A stretch of 64,000 nt of DNA from Brevibacillus sedimenti (GTDB lineage: Bacteria > Bacillota > Bacilli > Brevibacillales > Brevibacillaceae), in NCBI RefSeq assembly GCF_020923495.1, contig NZ_CP064048.1, positions 2,125,501 through 2,189,500 on the forward strand, given 5' to 3'. Both the position numbers and the translations under genes were made by a program. How positions within the stretch are numbered: position 1 is the stretch's first letter; every line of letters begins with the position of its first letter. The notes under the pieces were generated by a model that was given only the letters and a program-made list of their open reading frames with translations, did not search any database and was not told where the DNA came from. This document shows, piece after piece, positions 61,609-64,000 of this stretch.

Positions 61609-62628
61609 ATGCCTGAACAAGTATTGGATGCACGCAAACGTCCTCTCCGAGACTTGCGAATTTCTGTGACGGACAGGTGCAATTTTCGCTGTCGATACTG
61701 CATGCCAGCCGAAATTTTCGGCACGGATTACCCGTTTTTGCCGCGGCACAAGCTGTTGACGTTCGAAGAAATTACGCGCCTCGTCGGAATTTTCACATCG
61801 CTTGGAGTGGAAAAAATCCGCATCACCGGCGGGGAACCGCTGATGCGAAGAGACCTGCCCGAACTGATACGGATGATTCGCCAGGTGGAAGGCGTGCGCG
61901 ACATCGCCATGACCACCAATGGTTCGCTTTTGGCCAAACATGCCAAGGCGCTGAAGCAGGCGGGATTGGACAGAGTGACCGTCAGCCTGGACAGCCTGGA
62001 TGACGAGCGGTTCGGCCGGATCAACGACAGAGGATATCGGGTGCAGGACATCCTGCGCGGCATTGATGCGGCGGCTGAAACCGGCATGCTGGTCAAGATC
62101 AACATGGTCGTGCAGCGCGGCGTCAACGACCAGGACATCCTGCCGATGGCTCGTTATTTCCGCGAAAAAGGGCACATCCTGCGCTTCATTGAGTTCATGG
62201 ATGTGGGCAACAGCAACGGCTGGAAACTAGATCAGGTAGTACCCTCCAGCGAAATTGTGCAGATGATCCACAAGGAGATGCCGCTTATGCCAATTGAGCC
62301 CAATTACTTTGGAGAAGTGGCTTCGCGCTACCGGTATGCAGGGACGAATCAAGAGATCGGCTTCATCTCCTCCGTTACGCAGGCCTTCTGTTCCACCTGC
62401 ACGCGTGCCCGGCTGTCGGCGGAAGGGAAAATGTACAACTGCCTGTTCGCCTCGTCCGGGGAAGATTTGCGCGGCCCGCTGCGGGAGGGAAAAAGCGACG
62501 AAGAGATTCGGGAGCTCATTCAATCGATCTGGGTCCGCCGCGACGACCGTTACTCGGAGCAGCGGCTGAAGCAGACGCCGGGCCTGTCCCATCGGTCCAA
62601 GGTGGAGATGTCGCACATCGGCGGGTGA
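61609..62628 (+). CDS. moaA: GTP 3',8-cyclase (molybdenum cofactor synthesis)
   Basis: A 339-aa radical-SAM enzyme for the first step of molybdopterin synthesis. The SAM cluster motif is C24-x3-C28-x2-C31 ([13 protein letters not shown]). The second cluster for GTP binding lies in [21 protein letters not shown]. The MoaA hallmark C-terminal double glycine is present (SHIGG). AGGAGAGTG precedes the ATG. No other moa genes are seen; they must lie elsewhere. Confidence 0.97.
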   Translation: MPEQVLDARKRPLRDLRISVTDRCNFRCRYCMPAEIFGTDYPFLPRHKLLTFEEITRLVGIFTSLGVEKIRITGGEPLMRRDLPELIRMIRQVEGVRDIAMTTNGSLLAKHAKALKQAGLDRVTVSLDSLDDERFGRINDRGYRVQDILRGIDAAAETGMLVKINMVVQRGVNDQDILPMARYFREKGHILRFIEFMDVGNSNGWKLDQVVPSSEIVQMIHKEMPLMPIEPNYFGEVASRYRYAGTNQEIGFISSVTQAFCSTCTRARLSAEGKMYNCLFASSGEDLRGPLREGKSDEEIRELIQSIWVRRDDRYSEQRLKQTPGLSHRSKVEMSHIGG

Positions 62629-62655
62629 CTTTGGAGGCCCAAAGTCATGAAATCC

Positions 62656-62860
62656 TTGACAGGACAAAATCTGCACGGTATCATAATGTTCAGTGCAAAA
62701 CTTCATTCTTCGAGAAACAAGCAGAAGCGCCCAGCTTCTCACCTGGTTCGACGTCATCCTGACTGTTGACAGGTCACTCTTACGCAATAGCAAACTGTGG
62801 ATCTGTTGAATTTGCTAGGTGAGATATGTGCGGGCGCGTCAGCGTTCGCACATTTTTGTT
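62656..62860 (+). promoter_or_regulatory. promoter and L20-type leader of the infC operon
   Basis: Promoter TTGACA (62656-62661), 17-base spacer, TATCAT (62679-62684). The leader of about 200 bases holds several hairpins and a terminator-like stem ATGTGCG/CGCACAT (62826-62832 with 62847-62853) followed by TTTTT, just before the infC ribosome site. In Bacillus, ribosomal protein L20 represses infC-rpmI-rplT by promoting such a leader terminator. The arrangement matches; details of L20 binding are inferred. Confidence 0.7.
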
Positions 62861-62889
62861 CCTTCTCGAAATTGACGGAGGTGGCAAGT

Positions 62890-63408
62890 ATTAGCAAGGA
62901 TCAACTGTTAGTCAACGAAGCGATTCGTGCCCGTGAAGTCCGCTTGATCGGACCGGACGGAAACCAGTTGGGTGTCGTGCCCCTCAGGGAAGCGCTGCGC
63001 ATTGCGCAAGAAGCTGATTTGGATCTGGTGAACGTCGCTCCTACAGCCAAGCCGCCTGTTTGCCGGATCATGGACTACGGCAAGTACAAGTACGAACAGG
63101 CGAAAAAGGAAAAGGAAGCGCGCCGCAACCAGAAGATCATCGAACTGAAGGAAGTGCGCTTCTCTTCCAACATTGAGGAACACGATTTTCAGACGAAGCT
63201 TCGCAACGTCCGCAAGTTTTTGGAGGACCATCACAAGGTGAAGTGCTCCATTCGTTTCCGCGGACGTGAAATCACCCACGCCGAAATCGGTCAACAGGTC
63301 CTGGAGCGTGTCGCATCCCTTTGCGAGGACATCGCTGTCGCAGAGCGTAAGCCGAAGATCGAAGGACGCAGCATGATCATGATTCTGGCGCCGAAATCGG
63401 ATAAGTAA
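62890..63408 (+). CDS. infC: translation initiation factor IF-3, ATT start
   Basis: A 172-aa IF-3. It dissociates ribosomal subunits and checks start codons. The N-terminal domain reads [35 protein letters not shown], the linker is rich in Lys ([20 protein letters not shown]), and the C-terminal domain has [52 protein letters not shown]. The start is almost certainly ATT at 62890: GGAGGT lies 8 bases upstream and the sequence ATTAGCAAGGAT gives the family's MISKD-like N-terminus (M-S-K-D). Rare start codons on infC are a known autoregulation device. Confidence 0.95.
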   Translation: MSKDQLLVNEAIRAREVRLIGPDGNQLGVVPLREALRIAQEADLDLVNVAPTAKPPVCRIMDYGKYKYEQAKKEKEARRNQKIIELKEVRFSSNIEEHDFQTKLRNVRKFLEDHHKVKCSIRFRGREITHAEIGQQVLERVASLCEDIAVAERKPKIEGRSMIMILAPKSDK

Positions 63409-63437
63409 TCAGCGTTTAGGACAGGAGGATTTCTACC

Positions 63438-63635
63438 ATGCCGAAAATGAAAACCCATAAAGGCGCAGCGAAGCGCTTCAAAAAAACCGGTAGCGGAAAA
63501 CTGAAGCGTGACCACGCCTACACCAGCCACTTGTTCGCCAACAAATCCACCAAGGCAAAACGCCATCTGCGCAAAAGCTCTCTGGTGTCCAAAGGCGACC
63601 AAAAACGTATCGAACAACTCGTTACGTACCTGTAA
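63438..63635 (+). CDS. rpmI: 50S ribosomal protein L35
   Basis: A 65-aa basic ribosomal protein, [20 protein letters not shown] then [36 protein letters not shown] precedes the ATG. Second gene of the infC operon. Confidence 0.98.
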   Translation: MPKMKTHKGAAKRFKKTGSGKLKRDHAYTSHLFANKSTKAKRHLRKSSLVSKGDQKRIEQLVTYL

Positions 63636-63732
63636 GATTGTTTCGCACTACCATACACTATTACGCAGCATGCGCTCCCTAAGCGCCTCGTAAGCGGGGC
63701 CGCCATGCTGGAATGACCAGGAGGAATTACGT

Positions 63733-64000
63733 ATGCCAAGAGTAAAAGGTGGCATTGTTACACGCCGTCGTCACAAGAAAATCCTGAAACTGGCGAAAGG
63801 ATACTTCGGTTCCAAACACCGCCTGTTTAAGACTGCAAATGCGCAGGTAATGAAATCCCTGCTGTATGCATATCGTGACCGCCGTCAGAAAAAGCGCGAC
63901 TTCCGCAAACTGTGGATCACCCGTATCAACGCGCAAGCTCGCCTGAACGGTCTGTCCTACAGCCGTCTGATGCACGGGCTGAAGGTAGCCGGCGTGGAAG
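63733..64000 (+). CDS. rplT: 50S ribosomal protein L20, 3'-truncated by window edge
   Basis: The first 89 codons of L20, starting [20 protein letters not shown] and including the basic N-terminal extension and [42 protein letters not shown]20 binds 23S rRNA early in assembly and represses this operon through its leader. CCAGGAGG precedes the ATG. Confidence 0.98.
   Translation, partial: MPRVKGGIVTRRRHKKILKLAKGYFGSKHRLFKTANAQVMKSLLYAYRDRRQKKRDFRKLWITRINAQARLNGLSYSRLMHGLKVAGVE

Noticed and set aside
1-64000. CRISPR arrays, rRNA genes, toxin-antitoxin pairs, restriction systems or prophage genes
   Set aside because: No regularly spaced repeats, rRNA sequence or recognisable proteins of these classes were seen in the window.

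Overview
This window looks like chromosomal DNA of a GC-rich, spore-forming member of the Bacillales, most like Brevibacillus or a close Paenibacillaceae relative. The evidence is a Bacillus-type gene order (mdh-phoP-phoR-polA-mutM-coaE-gapB-nrdR-dnaB-dnaI-ytxC-thrS-infC-rpmI-rplT), spore genes (cwlJ, gerQ, a CotF-like coat protein, ytxC), a futalosine-route mqnC, and strong Shine-Dalgarno sites with frequent GTG/TTG starts. Genus is an inference from content; no search was run.

Layout. 1-5700: end of mdh, the PhoP-PhoR two-component system, a stand-alone phoU and an ATPase. 5700-13180: a VanW-domain protein, a MarR-controlled efflux operon (two HlyD-type adaptors plus a DHA2 pump), an EamA transporter with a tiny downstream membrane protein, and a divergent polysaccharide deacetylase. 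13300-25260: the replication, repair and metabolism backbone (polA, mutM, coaE, transglycosylase, gapB, HD-GYP, nrdR, dnaB, dnaI). 26170-32460: tRNA-Ala(GGC) followed by an AT-richer accessory stretch with a secreted orphan, a vanZ remnant, an IS21-family element that has split a gene, and a DUF1906 protein. 32680-38470: helD, a frameshifted hrpB and bluB. 39820-47950: an apparent muropeptide-recycling operon (anmK, peptide ABC transporter, AmiE-like serine hydrolase), ending in what looks like a truncated murQ. 47960-50690: glycolate oxidase genes glcD (frameshifted) and glcF. 51100-58000: dicarboxylate/glutamate carrier, PilZ protein, spore germination and coat genes, a DedA protein and mqnC. 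58130-64000: ytxC, a T-box-controlled thrS, moaA and infC-rpmI-rplT.

The most unusual signal is a family of roughly 330-340 bp, strongly palindromic repeats: intact copies near 6664, 18071 and 52686, a deleted copy near 61375 and a remnant near 31466. Each intact copy sits exactly against a Rho-independent terminator hairpin, and that hairpin is repeated on the far side of the element. The hairpin differs at each locus, so it belongs to the target, not the element. Only the distal hairpin copy keeps a T-tract. I know of no described element with this target habit, but I could not search.

Two likely PHO boxes (11-bp-period direct repeats) lie before phoP and phoU, which fits PhoP autoregulation and phosphate control of phoU. 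Two frameshifts (hrpB, glcD) both fall in G-runs, so base-calling error must be excluded before calling them pseudogenes.
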